A stretch of DNA of 64,000 nt from Oscillospiraceae bacterium (lineage in GTDB: Bacteria > Bacillota > Clostridia > UBA1381 > UBA9506), in the NCBI GenBank assembly GCA_015068555.1, contig SVKI01000002.1, positions 1 to 64,000 of the forward strand. Reading direction: 5' to 3'. Position 1 is the stretch's first letter, and the number at the start of each line of letters is the position of its first letter. This document shows positions 8,864 through 19,661 of the stretch, one piece after another. The translations under genes were made by a program, and so were the position numbers. The notes below the pieces were generated by a model. That model had not been told where the DNA came from, made no database searches, and saw only the letters and a program-made list of their open reading frames with translations.

Positions 8864-9724
8864 TTATTTCTCGTTGTGGTGTAATAGTGCCGCTTTCACT
8901 GTGTTTTTCATTAACATGGCGATTGTCATGGGGCCAACACCGCCGGGAACAGGTGTGATAGCCTCTGCCTTTTCGGCAGCACTTTCAAAGTGAACATCGC
9001 CTGTTAGGCGACCATCTGGCAGGCGGTTCATGCCAACATCAATCACAACGGCACCTTCTTTAACCATATCACCTGTGATGAGCTCGGGAACGCCCACAGC
9101 GGCGACCACAATATCAGCGCGTCGAACTGTTTCGGCCAGGTCTTTTGTTTTAGAGTGGCAAATGGTCACAGTTCCGTGGTCGTGTAACAATAACATAGCC
9201 ATAGGCTTGCCGACAATGTTGCTGCGGCCGATTACCACACATTCCTTACCTTTAATGTCAATGCCGCTTTCGTAAATCAGTTCCATAACGCCGGCGGGTG
9301 TGCAGGGCAGGAAGTCATAATCACCAATCATAATTTTGCCGACATTAACAGCGTGGAAGGCATCCACATCTTTGTCGGGGGAAATGGCGGCGATAACGGC
9401 CTTTTCGTCAATATGCTTCGGCAGGGGTAACTGGCACAGGATGCCATCTAAGGCATCGTTTTGATTTAATTCATCGATAAGTGCAAGAAGTTCTGCCTGT
9501 GTGGTTTCGGCAGGCAGAGCGTATTCTTCGGAGCGAATGCCGATATATTCACAGGCCTTTTTCTTGTTGTTTACATAGATTCTCGAAGCCGGATCATCGC
9601 CCACGATGATGACGGCCAGACCCGGATGAATGCCCTTTGCCTTCAAATTGCTTACTTCTCCCTGCAGTTCGTTTTTGATTCTCTGAGATACGGCTTTTCC
9701 GTCCAGAATTTTTGCTTTTGTCAT
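8864..9724 (-). CDS. folD: Bifunctional methylenetetrahydrofolate dehydrogenase/cyclohydrolase
   Basis: [61 protein letters not shown]; start at 9724 after AGGAGG. Confidence 0.95.
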   Translation of the reverse strand: MTKAKILDGKAVSQRIKNELQGEVSNLKAKGIHPGLAVIIVGDDPASRIYVNNKKKACEYIGIRSEEYALPAETTQAELLALIDELNQNDALDGILCQLPLPKHIDEKAVIAAISPDKDVDAFHAVNVGKIMIGDYDFLPCTPAGVMELIYESGIDIKGKECVVIGRSNIVGKPMAMLLLHDHGTVTICHSKTKDLAETVRRADIVVAAVGVPELITGDMVKEGAVVIDVGMNRLPDGRLTGDVHFESAAEKAEAITPVPGGVGPMTIAMLMKNTVKAALLHHNEK

Positions 9725-11537
9725 GTTTGTTTCCTCCTGTTGCCGGGAGTATGAGGCATTGCGGTCCAAAGCCGATTAAGTCCTCGCGTCCGGCTTGTTT
9801 TAGTGCTTTTATAACCTGCGCCCTGTTGGCAGGAAGAAAAGCTTGCAACAAAGCTCGTTGCATTACCTTTTCTTCTCCTTTGGGCACATGTATGGGTTTC
9901 ATGGTAAAGGGGTCGACACCGGTGTAGTACATAGCCGTTGAAACAGAGCCCGGTGTGGGATAAAAGTCTTGCACCTGTTCGGGTCGGATTTTCTCTTTGC
10001 GCAGATATTCGGCAAGCTGTATCGCTTCCTTTAGGGTAGAGCCGGGATGACCCGACATCAAATAGGGTACAACAAACTGTTGTTTGCCCAGTTCCTTGTT
10101 AATTTTGTCAAACTGGTCTTTAAAGCGACGGTACACATCGTGGGCGGGCTTGCCCATAGCAGAAAGAACGGCGTTTGCCACATGTTCCGGCGCGACCTTT
10201 AACTGTCCGCTGACATGGTGTTGTAAAAGCTCACGAAAAAAGGTTTTGTCGGTGTCTGCTAACAGATAGTCAAAGCGAATGCCCGAACGAATAAAAACTT
10301 TTTTAATATAAGGCAAAGCGCGCAACTTTCTAAGAAGCGCAAGGTAGTCGTTATGGTCGATTTGCATTGCACGACAGGGCGTCGGATACAGGCATCGCTT
10401 ATCGGCGCAAACGCCTTGTGTTTTTTGCTTTGTGCAGGCCGGTTTTCGAAAGTTAGCAGTCGGTCCGCCCACATCGTGAATATAGCCTTTAAAACCGGGC
10501 AAGTCTTTTATGATTTCAGCTTCTTTTAAAATGGAAGCGTGGCTGCGAGATGTAACGCATCTTCCCTGATGGAAGGTCAACGAGCAGAAATTGCACGAGC
10601 CAAAACAACCGCGTGAGGAGGTGATACTGAATTGCACCTCAGCCAGACCCGGTACGCCGCCCATACTTTCATACATAGGATGGGCGCGGCGCGTGTAGGG
10701 CAGTTCATACACAGCATCCAGTTCTGCACCCGAAAGGGGAGGCATCGGCGGATTCTGTACGAGATATCTGTCCCCGTGGGGTTGTGCTAATATTTTGCCG
10801 CGAATGGCGTCCTGTTCGAAAAAAGTGATACGCGTTGCATCGGCGTAGCGTACTTTATCCTTGCATATGTCTTCATAAGAAGGCAACATCAGCGCTTTAT
10901 CGGGCAGGTCATTTTTACCTGCTATATAGCAGGTGCCGCGAATGTTTTTAAGGTCTGCAACATTCTTTCCGGCAGCTATGGCATCTGCCACTTCCACCAC
11001 GGCTTTTTCGCCCATGCCATAGAGCAAAAGGTCGGCGCGGCTATCAAATAAGATAGAGCGGCGCAAGGCATCTTGCCAATAATCATAATGTGCAAAACGG
11101 CGTAAACTTGCTTCAATGCCACCGATCATGATGGGGACGCCGGGAAAAGCTTCTTTCACGCGGTTGCAGTATACCAAGGTAGCCCTGTCCGGCCGTTTTC
11201 CGGCTACGCCGCCGGGCGAATATAAGTCCTGGCTGCGTGGCTTTTTGGCTGCTGTGTAGTGGGCGACCATGGAATCTAAATTGCCGGCGCCGATCATTAC
11301 GGCAAGCTTGGGTCGGCCAAGAACGGTAAATGCTTCAAGGCTATGCCAATCGGGTTGGGCAATTACGCCAACGCGGTATCCGGCCGCCGTCAGCACGCGG
11401 GTGATGACCGAAACGGCAAAGGAAGGGTGATCAACATAAGCGTCACCCGAAATGTATACGATATCGACGGCATCCCAGCCGAGTTCCTTCATATCATGAG
11501 CGGAAACCGGCAGAAATCCGGAAGATATGCCGGTCAT
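9594..11537 (-). CDS. ygiQ: YgiQ family radical SAM protein; 3' end overlaps folD
   Basis: [45 protein letters not shown] radical SAM Cys motif; [18 protein letters not shown]. Confidence 0.92.
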   Translation of the reverse strand: MTGISSGFLPVSAHDMKELGWDAVDIVYISGDAYVDHPSFAVSVITRVLTAAGYRVGVIAQPDWHSLEAFTVLGRPKLAVMIGAGNLDSMVAHYTAAKKPRSQDLYSPGGVAGKRPDRATLVYCNRVKEAFPGVPIMIGGIEASLRRFAHYDYWQDALRRSILFDSRADLLLYGMGEKAVVEVADAIAAGKNVADLKNIRGTCYIAGKNDLPDKALMLPSYEDICKDKVRYADATRITFFEQDAIRGKILAQPHGDRYLVQNPPMPPLSGAELDAVYELPYTRRAHPMYESMGGVPGLAEVQFSITSSRGCFGSCNFCSLTFHQGRCVTSRSHASILKEAEIIKDLPGFKGYIHDVGGPTANFRKPACTKQKTQGVCADKRCLYPTPCRAMQIDHNDYLALLRKLRALPYIKKVFIRSGIRFDYLLADTDKTFFRELLQHHVSGQLKVAPEHVANAVLSAMGKPAHDVYRRFKDQFDKINKELGKQQFVVPYLMSGHPGSTLKEAIQLAEYLRKEKIRPEQVQDFYPTPGSVSTAMYYTGVDPFTMKPIHVPKGEEKVMQRALLQAFLPANRAQVIKALKQAGREDLIGFGPQCLILPATGGNKHDKSKNSGRKSRISENQKRTAGRSKQFEGKGHSSGSGRHHRGR

Positions 11538-14026
11538 GATTGAATGCTCATTTCTAAATAATCTTCTTTGGACAGTAAAACCTCTCTGGGTTTACTGCCG
11601 TCTTGCGGGCCAACCCAGCCGCGTTCCTCCATCTGGTCAACGATGCGGGCGGCTCTTGAAAAGCCGATTTTCAGTCTTCTTTGCAAATAAGAAGCTGACA
11701 CCTTACCTGTATCAACCGCGATTTCAATTGCGCGGGGAAGCAGCTCGTCATTATCACCAGGGTCATTATCGTTACCGGAAATGTTAACGGTTTTTCCGTT
11801 TTCAATGGATTCTATCACATCTTCATCATAGTGGGCGTTAGAACCGCTTTTGATAAATTCAACAATTCGTTCCACTTCCTGGTCGGAGATAAAGGCGCCC
11901 TGCAGACGCGTGGGCTTAGAGGAGCCAATGGGGGAGAACAGCATATCACCGCGACCCAAAAGCTTATCAGCACCGCCGGCATCCAAAATGGTTCGGCTAT
12001 CGATTTGCGAGGATACGGCAAAAGCTATACGAGAAGGCACATTGGCCTTGATTAAGCCGGTGATAACATCCACCGAAGGTCTTTGCGTGGCAATCACAAG
12101 GTGCATGCCGGCAGCACGCGCCATTTGTGCAAGACGGCAGATGGAATCTTCCACCTCGCCGGGTGCCACCATCATCAGATCTGCAAGCTCATCGATGATG
12201 ATCACAATGTGGGGCAGTGTATTTTCCCCGCCGTTTTCTGTAATCATGCGGTTATAGCCTTTTAAATCACGCACATTGTTTTCAGCAAACATGGCATAGC
12301 GGCGCGTCATTTCCTGCACGGCCCAGTAGAGGGCACCGGAAGCGCGTCGCGGGTCGGTTACAACAGGAATCATCAGATGTGGAATGCCGTTATAAACACT
12401 CAGTTCCACCACTTTGGGGTCAACCATCAAAAGCTTCACTTCGTTGGGGTCTGCCTTATAAATCAAACTGGTAATTAATGTGTTGATGCACACACTTTTA
12501 CCCGAACCTGTAGAGCCGGCAATCAAAAGGTGGGGCATCTTGCCTAGGTCAACCACAACATTTTTACCTGCAATGTCCTTACCTAAAGCAAAAGCAAGCT
12601 TGGAAGGGAAGCTTTCAAATTCTTCAGAATCTAACACCTCTTTAATGTTGACAGTATCCACCGTTTTATTAGGCACCTCAATACCGATGGCTTCTTTGTT
12701 GGGGATAGGCGCTTCTATACGTACACCGGTGGTGGCCAGGCGCAAAGCCAGGTCGTCGGCAAGACCGACGATCTTGCTGACCTTAACGCCCTCGCCGGGC
12801 TTTAATTCGTAGCGTGTAACGGTAGGTCCTTTGCTCACATTCAAAAGCTTGGCTTCTATATTAAAGTTCTTCAGCGTGTTAATCAATTTGGTTGCTGTTT
12901 CCTTTAATTCCATGCGTGAGTCGGCCGAATCACCGTTGTTATCAGGATCGTTCAATAAATCCAAAGTGGGGTAGGTATACGGAATTTTCTCGAAGGCTTC
13001 TTCTAATTCCTGTGCGATTTCAGCATTTTCTTCTGCCGAAAGGGATTCTGCCTTTGTTTCGACAGGTGTGCCTGCCGGCTTTTCATCTTCGTCGTCTTCA
13101 TCATAGGCGCTGACAGAATCAAGCGGATGTGCAGTGGTAGCTGTATCGGTTTTGACGGGAGACTCAGGCAGAACTTTGTTTAAAATGTCGTCCAGCTCGG
13201 AAAAGTCATAGTCGTGTGTCTCGTTTTCATTATCTAAAGGGATGTTTCTGATAGCTTCGGGAATGTAATTTTCGTCATCGTAAGGCTTTTGCATCACGGC
13301 ATCTGTCACATCGTTTTTAGAACGAACGACTTCTTCGTCAGAAAAGTTGGCAATCGCTTTTTTGGGAGACTCTTTCGGAGTGGGATAATTATCCACATGC
13401 ATTTGTGACTGCACTTCTTTTTTTACGGTTTTTACATCCATAAAGCACTTCACAATCAAGCGGAGCAGCGCCTTTAAGGGTGACCATTTGGTAACCATCA
13501 TAATCAGCATGATCAGCAGCGTGAACAAAATAATGCCGGCAGCGATACGGCCGATAGTATTGGCAAATATGTCACATAAAATACCGCCCAAAACGCCGCC
13601 GCCCAGACCATCGGTTCCGTAATTCCAGTAGGTGCCTATGCTGCGGGGTAGAATCGGATTGATGGCGCCTAAACCGCAGAACAGGTGAAAAATACCGCTA
13701 AGCACCAAAAGAGAGATCGCGCATTGCGTATATTTGGCTTTGTTTTCCTCGTAGCCCTTTCCAATAACTCTGTGAACGCCGTTGGTCAGCACCAAAATGG
13801 GCAGAAAATAAGCGGGAATACCCCAAAGCCCTAAAAACAGGCTTTTGATCCAATCGCCTAAAACACCGCTCGGTGCATATAAAAATACGCCCAAAAGCAA
13901 CCCTCCGACAATAATAAAGAGGGAGAGCAGTTCGTTTTTTATAACAGAATCTGTTGTTTTTTTTGTTTTTTTGGCAGGCGCTTTTGAAGCCTTTTTTTTC
14001 TTTGTGGCAGCCATATGTATATTCAT
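11534..14026 (-). CDS. ftsK: DNA translocase FtsK/SpoIIIE
   Basis: N-terminal TM region; HLLIAGSTGSGKSVCINTLI, VKLLMVDPKVVELSVYNGIPHL; C-terminal gamma domain SASYLQRRLKIGFSRAARIVDQMEERGWVGP. Confidence 0.95.
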   Translation of the reverse strand: MNIHMAATKKKKASKAPAKKTKKTTDSVIKNELLSLFIIVGGLLLGVFLYAPSGVLGDWIKSLFLGLWGIPAYFLPILVLTNGVHRVIGKGYEENKAKYTQCAISLLVLSGIFHLFCGLGAINPILPRSIGTYWNYGTDGLGGGVLGGILCDIFANTIGRIAAGIILFTLLIMLIMMVTKWSPLKALLRLIVKCFMDVKTVKKEVQSQMHVDNYPTPKESPKKAIANFSDEEVVRSKNDVTDAVMQKPYDDENYIPEAIRNIPLDNENETHDYDFSELDDILNKVLPESPVKTDTATTAHPLDSVSAYDEDDEDEKPAGTPVETKAESLSAEENAEIAQELEEAFEKIPYTYPTLDLLNDPDNNGDSADSRMELKETATKLINTLKNFNIEAKLLNVSKGPTVTRYELKPGEGVKVSKIVGLADDLALRLATTGVRIEAPIPNKEAIGIEVPNKTVDTVNIKEVLDSEEFESFPSKLAFALGKDIAGKNVVVDLGKMPHLLIAGSTGSGKSVCINTLITSLIYKADPNEVKLLMVDPKVVELSVYNGIPHLMIPVVTDPRRASGALYWAVQEMTRRYAMFAENNVRDLKGYNRMITENGGENTLPHIVIIIDELADLMMVAPGEVEDSICRLAQMARAAGMHLVIATQRPSVDVITGLIKANVPSRIAFAVSSQIDSRTILDAGGADKLLGRGDMLFSPIGSSKPTRLQGAFISDQEVERIVEFIKSGSNAHYDEDVIESIENGKTVNISGNDNDPGDNDELLPRAIEIAVDTGKVSASYLQRRLKIGFSRAARIVDQMEERGWVGPQDGSKPREVLLSKEDYLEMSIQS

Positions 14027-14188
14027 TCTCCTTTATGTTAACACAAACTTCTTGAGTATTTTGCTATAAAATAACCCATCTTATATAATTTTACCACAAA
14101 TTCATCCTGTTTTCCACTCTTTTTTTCAAAAAATAAAAAGAATTTTTAAGCTGTTATTGTTTTTTATACAATGTTTTTGCAAGAATGC

Positions 14189-14219
14189 ATCTTGATTATC
14201 TTGCAAATTTGTGATATAC
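14189..14219 (+). promoter_or_regulatory. Putative dnaA promoter
   Basis: TTGATT - 17 nt (atcttgcaaatttgtga) - TATACT. Confidence 0.5.
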
Positions 14220-14316
14220 TCATAAAGTGGTGTTTTTTGCACTGACTGATTACCGCGATCAGAAACATAAGAATGCAATTATATATGACTATAAATTCAA
14301 TTGGGGGAACTTTTCC

Positions 14317-15651
14317 ATGCAGGCGCAGTTATCATCAATCTGGTATAAAGTACTTAAAATTTTAAAGGACAAGCAGGAGGTCAGCCAATCGGCTTATGAC
14401 CATTGGATCGAACCGCTTCTGCCTGTTGGCATGACGGAGGATGCCATCTATCTGCGCATGCCTTCAGAGGTGCATTTAGAGATTGTAAAATCCATGCATT
14501 ATCAGGTCATCCAGGAGGCTATCAATCAGGTTACCGATGGCTTTTATAAGCTTGAACTGTTAGATTGTAACGACCCTTTGCCGGCGATTTTAGGCATTCG
14601 GGCGATGCATCCTTCCCGGACAGACGGTGCCACAACCTTAAACCCCCGCTATACCTTTGCTTCCTTTGTAGTCGGAGATTCAAACCGCGTGGCCCATGCA
14701 GCTTCGCTTGCTGTTTCTGACCGTCCGGCCGATGCATTTAACCCGCTGTTTATCTATGGCGGTTCTGGCTTAGGCAAAACGCATCTGGTGCAGGCTATCG
14801 GCAATAGAATTAAAGAACAAAATCCTGCTGCGCAGGTTATGTATGTGACCAGCGAAGATTTTACCAATGAGTTTATTAATACACTGCTTGACAAAAAAAC
14901 AGTTGATTTCAGAAATAAATACAGAGCCTGTGATGTGTTGATTGTTGATGATATTCAGTTTATCTCCAACAAAGACCAAACCCAGGTAGAGTTTTTTAAT
15001 ACCTTTAACACGCTGTATGAGAGTAATAAGCAAATCATTTTGACCTCTGACCGTCCGCCAAAGGAAATTAAAGAGTTAGAGGACAGAATGCGTACCCGTT
15101 TTGAATGGGGTCTGATTATGGACATTAAACCGCCGGATTTAGAAACGCGTGTGGCCATTTTAAAGAAAAAAGCCAGCGAAGAGAATTTTGAAGTGCCGGA
15201 TGAAATTTTATTTTACATTGCAGAAAATTTAAAATCAAACATTCGTAATCTGGAAGGTGTATTAAAACGTTTAACGGCTTATAATGTTTTAATGGAACGC
15301 CCTATCACCATGCAACTGGCTGATGAAGCTATTAAAGAATTTTTAAACAAATCGGATGACCCGCATATTAACACAGAATATATCCTTTCGATTGTAGCGA
15401 ATTACTTCAATCTCACATCCGATGAAATTCTTTCCTCCAAGCGCACGCAGGAACTTTCTTATGCCCGTCATATAGCCATGTATCTGATGCGCGAATTTAC
15501 GGGGCTTTCTCTGCCTAAGATCGGTAAGGAATTCGGCAGAAACCATGCCACCATTTTAAACGGTATTAAAAACATCAAAACCAGTATGGAAAATAACGAA
15601 GATACCAAAAAAATTGTAGAAGAACTGATTTCTAACCTGGAAAACAGATAG
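14317..15651 (+). CDS. dnaA: Chromosomal replication initiator protein DnaA
   Basis: NPLFIYGGSGLGKTHLVQAIGN, VLIVDDIQFISNKDQTQVEFFNTFN, ELEDRMRTRFEWGL, domain IV ELSYARHIAMYLMREFTGLSLPKIGKEFGRNHATI. Confidence 0.95.
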   Translation: MQAQLSSIWYKVLKILKDKQEVSQSAYDHWIEPLLPVGMTEDAIYLRMPSEVHLEIVKSMHYQVIQEAINQVTDGFYKLELLDCNDPLPAILGIRAMHPSRTDGATTLNPRYTFASFVVGDSNRVAHAASLAVSDRPADAFNPLFIYGGSGLGKTHLVQAIGNRIKEQNPAAQVMYVTSEDFTNEFINTLLDKKTVDFRNKYRACDVLIVDDIQFISNKDQTQVEFFNTFNTLYESNKQIILTSDRPPKEIKELEDRMRTRFEWGLIMDIKPPDLETRVAILKKKASEENFEVPDEILFYIAENLKSNIRNLEGVLKRLTAYNVLMERPITMQLADEAIKEFLNKSDDPHINTEYILSIVANYFNLTSDEILSSKRTQELSYARHIAMYLMREFTGLSLPKIGKEFGRNHATILNGIKNIKTSMENNEDTKKIVEELISNLENR

Positions 15652-15657
15652 AGCGGA

Positions 15658-15882
15658 GTGAACATTTTGAAGGTAAAAATTGAAACCGAATACATCAAGC
15701 TGGATCAACTTTTAAAATATGCGGGCATTTGTTCTTCGGGCAGTGAAGCGAAGGAGCTTATTTTAGAAGAAGTTGTCAGCGTGAATGAAGAAATCTGCAC
15801 CATGCGCGGTAAAAAGCTCTATCCCGGGGATGAGGTTTTACTGGAGCTGGGCGAGGAATATATTGAAATCACGGTGGAATGA
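15658..15882 (+). CDS. S4-domain RNA-binding protein (YaaA/RlbA-like)
   Basis: [46 protein letters not shown]; sits between dnaA and recF. Confidence 0.8.
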   Translation: MNILKVKIETEYIKLDQLLKYAGICSSGSEAKELILEEVVSVNEEICTMRGKKLYPGDEVLLELGEEYIEITVE

Positions 15883-15885
15883 GCC

Positions 15886-16962
15886 ATGTACATCAAAAGT
15901 CTGCGTTTGCAGAATTTTCGTAATTATGTTGAACAGGAACTTTTTTTTGACCCGACAACCAACGTGTTTTGCGGTGGTAACGCACAGGGGAAGACCAATT
16001 TGCTCGAGGTGCTATATCTGTTTTCCATGGGCAAGTCCTTCCGCACCCAACAGGATGCGGAGCTGATTCGCTTTGGAACGGACTTCACCCGTGCAGAGCT
16101 TGTTTTTTGTGACAGAAACCGTGAACAAACACTTGAAATTATTATTTTGCGCGACAGAAAAAAGCAGATTAAAATCAATGGGCTTTCGATCAGCAAACTC
16201 AGCGAGTTAATCGGTAATTTGCATGTCGTTCTTTTTTACCCCGAAGAGCTTGGCCTGGTGAAGGATGGCCCCTATGCACGGCGTCGGTTCATGGATGTGG
16301 CGCTGAGCCAGCTGCGGCCGGCCTATTACCATGTTTTGGGACAATATCACAGAACACTTGAACAACGCAATAAACTCATTAAAAAAATACGCTTTTCAGA
16401 AAGCGAAGCCATGCGTGACACGGTTTTTGTGTGGAATGAAAAGTTAGTGGATTACGGCATAGAGCTCATAGCGTATCGCACCGCCTTTATGGAGGAGTTG
16501 CAGGCGCTTGCCCAAAAGACGCATTATGAAGCGTCAAAAGAAGAGTTGACACTTTCCTACCGGCCGCGTTTTTCTGACAGACAATCGTTTTTAGATAAAC
16601 TGGAAAGCAGTTTTTCGCGTGAGGTAGAGCAGGGGTGCACCTTATATGGCCCTCACAGAGATGATTTTGAAATTTTCATTAATGGAAAAGATGCCAAATC
16701 GTTTGCCTCACAGGGCCAGCAGAGAAGCGCTGTATTATCGCTGAAGTTGGCTCAGGCAGATTTGTTATTTAAAGAATATGGAGAGTACCCGGTTTTGCTT
16801 TTAGATGATATTATGAGTGAGCTTGACAAAGAGCGCAGAGCATACTTGGCCGGGCGCATTCCCGATAAGCAGGTGTTTATCACCTGTACGGATTTAGACG
16901 GTTTGTTAGAACGCGGTAAGGTGTTTACCGTCACAAACGGCTGTGCAACGGAAAATAAATAA
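15886..16962 (+). CDS. recF: DNA replication and repair protein RecF
   Basis: MYIKSLRLQNFRNYVEQEL...GGNAQGKTNLLEVLYLFSMGKSFR; FASQGQQRSAVLSLKLAQ; LLLDDIMSELD. Confidence 0.95.
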   Translation: MYIKSLRLQNFRNYVEQELFFDPTTNVFCGGNAQGKTNLLEVLYLFSMGKSFRTQQDAELIRFGTDFTRAELVFCDRNREQTLEIIILRDRKKQIKINGLSISKLSELIGNLHVVLFYPEELGLVKDGPYARRRFMDVALSQLRPAYYHVLGQYHRTLEQRNKLIKKIRFSESEAMRDTVFVWNEKLVDYGIELIAYRTAFMEELQALAQKTHYEASKEELTLSYRPRFSDRQSFLDKLESSFSREVEQGCTLYGPHRDDFEIFINGKDAKSFASQGQQRSAVLSLKLAQADLLFKEYGEYPVLLLDDIMSELDKERRAYLAGRIPDKQVFITCTDLDGLLERGKVFTVTNGCATENK

Positions 16963-16974
16963 AGGGGAAACGAT

Positions 16975-17238
16975 ATGTTTTTGCATTTGGGCGCAGATGT
17001 GGTTGTCAATATGAAAGATGTGATTGCAATACTGGATTTGGATGTGACCAGCACATCGAAAATCACCCGCGAATTTTTGCGCGTGGCAGAGGATGAAGGC
17101 TTTGTTGTCAATGTTTCTGACGATTTGCCTAAATCTTTCGTGATAACAGAGATTGATAAAGAAAGCCGAGTGTTTGTTTCGCCGATATCTACAGCGACCT
17201 TGCTCAAACGTTCAAAAGAAAACGGCGGAATCTTATAG
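16975..17238 (+). CDS. DUF370 / RemB-like extracellular matrix regulatory protein
   Basis: MFLHLGADVVVNMKDVIAILDLD; position immediately after recF. Confidence 0.85.
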   Translation: MFLHLGADVVVNMKDVIAILDLDVTSTSKITREFLRVAEDEGFVVNVSDDLPKSFVITEIDKESRVFVSPISTATLLKRSKENGGIL

Positions 17239-17244
17239 GTGCAT

Positions 17245-17287
17245 AAAACGAAGGCCTGTAACCAAGAGTTGCGGGCCTTCGTTTTAC
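17245..17287. terminator. Strong (bidirectional) terminator
   Basis: AAAACGAAGGCC...GGCCTTCGTTTT. Confidence 0.85.
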
Positions 17288-17363
17288 ATATGGATGCTAT
17301 GATTTTGGGGGCTGTTTCCGCGTTTTATGGCGCGAAACTGCGTCGAAATATCGCTTTTTTTGC

Positions 17364-17392
17364 TTGACAATTCGGGCTTTTTGTAATACAAT
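17364..17392 (+). promoter_or_regulatory. Sigma-A-like promoter of carD-family gene
   Basis: TTGACA - 17 nt - TACAAT. Confidence 0.75.
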
Positions 17393-17434
17393 ATAAATAA
17401 TGGATGACATACCCTGAGATGGAGGTCCTTAACA

Positions 17435-17926
17435 ATGCAGTATCAAATAGGCTCAAAAGTCGTTTATCCGATGCACGGTGCCGGCGTGATTGAAGCAATT
17501 GAAGAACGCGAGATTATGGGCGTCAAACAGAATTATTACATCATGCGTATTCCTGTTGGAGACATGAAGGTCATGGTGCCTATGCTGACGGCCGAAGAAA
17601 TTGGCCTGCGGGATGTGATTGATGAAGCAGAAGCAGACCGCGTTCTGTCAGAATTCAAGGCATGTCCTGTTGTCATGGATTCCAATTGGAACAAACGCTA
17701 TCGCGAAAACATGGAACGCATTAAAAGCGGTAATATCTATGATGTGGTTTATGTGGTCAAGAATTTAATGTTGCGCGATAAAGCACGCGGACTTTCCACA
17801 GGGGAGAGGAAAATGCTGTCTAATGCCAAGCAGATTCTTGTCAGCGAGCTTGTGGTAGCTAAGGCAAAAAAACAGCATGAAATTGAACAGGTTATGAATG
17901 ATATCATTGAGGCAGAGCTTGCCTGA
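17435..17926 (+). CDS. CarD family transcriptional regulator
   Basis: MQYQIGSKVVYPMHGAGVIEAIEEREIMGVKQNYYIMRIPVGDMKVMVP. Confidence 0.9.
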   Translation: MQYQIGSKVVYPMHGAGVIEAIEEREIMGVKQNYYIMRIPVGDMKVMVPMLTAEEIGLRDVIDEAEADRVLSEFKACPVVMDSNWNKRYRENMERIKSGNIYDVVYVVKNLMLRDKARGLSTGERKMLSNAKQILVSELVVAKAKKQHEIEQVMNDIIEAELA

Positions 17927-17972
17927 GTTTTCCCCATCACTCATGCCACAGGGTGGCAGAGAGGAGGCATAT

Positions 17973-18272
17973 ATGGCCAACATGAATAAATTGACGGTTA
18001 AAATCAATGGTCAGGAATATACGCTTACATCAGAAGAATCAAGGGAATACATGCTCAGTGTGGCAGATTTGGTAGATAAAAAAATGCGTCAGATCATGCA
18101 GAATGATATGGGCCTTTCCACCTCCAGAACTGCGATGCTCACAGCCTTGAATTTGGCTGATGAAAATCTTCGGTTAAAGCATTCTAACGATGCCTTAACC
18201 AAAAGCATTGTGCGTTACACAGAACGTATAAAAGCGTTAGAAGATAAGTTACATCAAAATCATTTACAATAA
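17973..18272 (+). CDS. zapA: Cell division protein ZapA
   Basis: KLTVKINGQEYTLTSEESREYMLSVADLVDKKMRQI...TAMLTALNLADE; GAGGAGG RBS before ATG 17973. Confidence 0.85.
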   Translation: MANMNKLTVKINGQEYTLTSEESREYMLSVADLVDKKMRQIMQNDMGLSTSRTAMLTALNLADENLRLKHSNDALTKSIVRYTERIKALEDKLHQNHLQ

Positions 18273-18430
18273 CAGGTATGCCTCCTTGCAGGAGGCATCT
18301 TTCATTTCTTGATACGCATTCACATGCGAACGGGAGTAATTTAAAAAAATAGCTGTTTTGTTACTTTTTTTTAATCTTTATGTAGTATGATGGTAGTATA
18401 AAAGAGCCAAGAAGAAGGGCAGGTATAACT

Positions 18431-19363
18431 ATGAAAAAAAGAATGATTGTATTATGTCTTGCTTTTTTGTTATTATTCTCCGGCTGTTCTTTTTTTAAAC
18501 AGAAGCCGACAAATGATTTTACAGATTTAAGCCAGACGAAAGCAGTATTATATTTTTCCAATAAAGATGGCACCGATTTGATTGCGGTTGACCTGAATGT
18601 GGAAGGTAAGCAAAGGGAAGAGTTGCCTCGATTTATTATGGAAAGTTTGTTATCCGGACCGACAAGTACAGAACTTTCTCAACCAATTCGCACGGGCACA
18701 CGGCTTTTGTCTGTTTCCGCTTATGACGGCATGGCGATTGTGGATTTGTCAAAAGAGTTTTACCATGAAGAAAGCATTTATGACGTGCTGGCAACGGCTT
18801 CCGTTGTTAAGTCGTTATGTTCCATCAAGGGCATCAGTCAGGTTATGATGTTGATTGAGGGTAAGTCTCTTCAGAACGCAAGCGGTGAGGAAATGGGTGT
18901 TTTGAAGGAGACTGATGTGGTGTTTGATGCAGATGCATTAATGCAGGACGAATCCAATATCACGCTCTATTTCTCAGATGCCAATGCGGAAGCCCTCGTA
19001 AGAGAGATCCGCCGTGTGAAGGTTACGCGTGGTGATTCTATGGAAAAGCTTGTTGTGGCGGAATTGATTGACGGTCCTAAGAATCAAGGTGCAGTGCAAA
19101 CGGTTCCCAAGGAAACAAAGATTCTTTCCATAGAAACAAAGGATGCTGTATGCTTTGTCAATCTCACATCTGATTTCATTCCTAAAAATACGATGGGAAC
19201 GGCTGTAGAACGAATGGTGATCTATTCGATTGTAAACTCTTTGACAGAACTTTCCAATGTGGAAAAAGTTCAGTTTTTAATTGAAGGTGAAAAAAGAGAA
19301 GTGTATCACCACATGATATTCAACGAGCCCATTGCGCGTGATATCAGCATGATTCAAAAGTAA
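18431..19363 (+). CDS. GerMN domain lipoprotein (two GerMN-type repeats)
   Basis: Lipobox LLLFSGCSFF; TKAVLYFSNKDGTDLIAV... and ITLYFSDANAEALVREIRRVKV... repeats. Confidence 0.85.
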   Translation: MKKRMIVLCLAFLLLFSGCSFFKQKPTNDFTDLSQTKAVLYFSNKDGTDLIAVDLNVEGKQREELPRFIMESLLSGPTSTELSQPIRTGTRLLSVSAYDGMAIVDLSKEFYHEESIYDVLATASVVKSLCSIKGISQVMMLIEGKSLQNASGEEMGVLKETDVVFDADALMQDESNITLYFSDANAEALVREIRRVKVTRGDSMEKLVVAELIDGPKNQGAVQTVPKETKILSIETKDAVCFVNLTSDFIPKNTMGTAVERMVIYSIVNSLTELSNVEKVQFLIEGEKREVYHHMIFNEPIARDISMIQK

Positions 19364-19371
19364 AAGTAAAT

Positions 19372-19410
19372 GGGATTGCGTCAATTTGGCGTAATCCCAA
19401 AAATTTTTTT
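19372..19410 (+). terminator. Terminator after GerMN gene
   Basis: GGGATTGCGTC aattt GGCGTAATCCC then T-rich tract. Confidence 0.7.
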
Positions 19411-19429
19411 AAAAATTTGCATTTTTTAT

Positions 19430-19458
19430 TTGACAAATCCAAAATAATGTAGTATACT
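19430..19458 (+). promoter_or_regulatory. tRNA-Pro promoter
   Basis: TTGACA - 17 nt - TATACT just upstream of the tRNA. Confidence 0.75.
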
Positions 19459-19479
19459 ATCATAGTCAGCTTAATATAT

Positions 19480-19556
<77 letters not shown>

Positions 19557-19591
19557 AAAATCGGCAAGATTCATTGAATCTTGTCGATTTT
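19557..19591 (+). terminator. Hairpin/terminator downstream of tRNA-Pro
   Basis: AAAATCGGCAAGATTCA TTGAATCTTGTCGATTTT. Confidence 0.7.
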
Positions 19592-19661
19592 ACTTTATAT
19601 CATGCAGTTTCTGCAAACAAATACCATCCGTACAGAAAACTGTAAATTTTTTGGAGGAACG

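Noticed and set aside
13389-13397. Perfect DnaA box TTATCCACA inside ftsK upstream of dnaA
   Set aside because: A single copy; another occurs near 21873 inside an unrelated gene. About this many are expected by chance in 64 kb, and there is no cluster.
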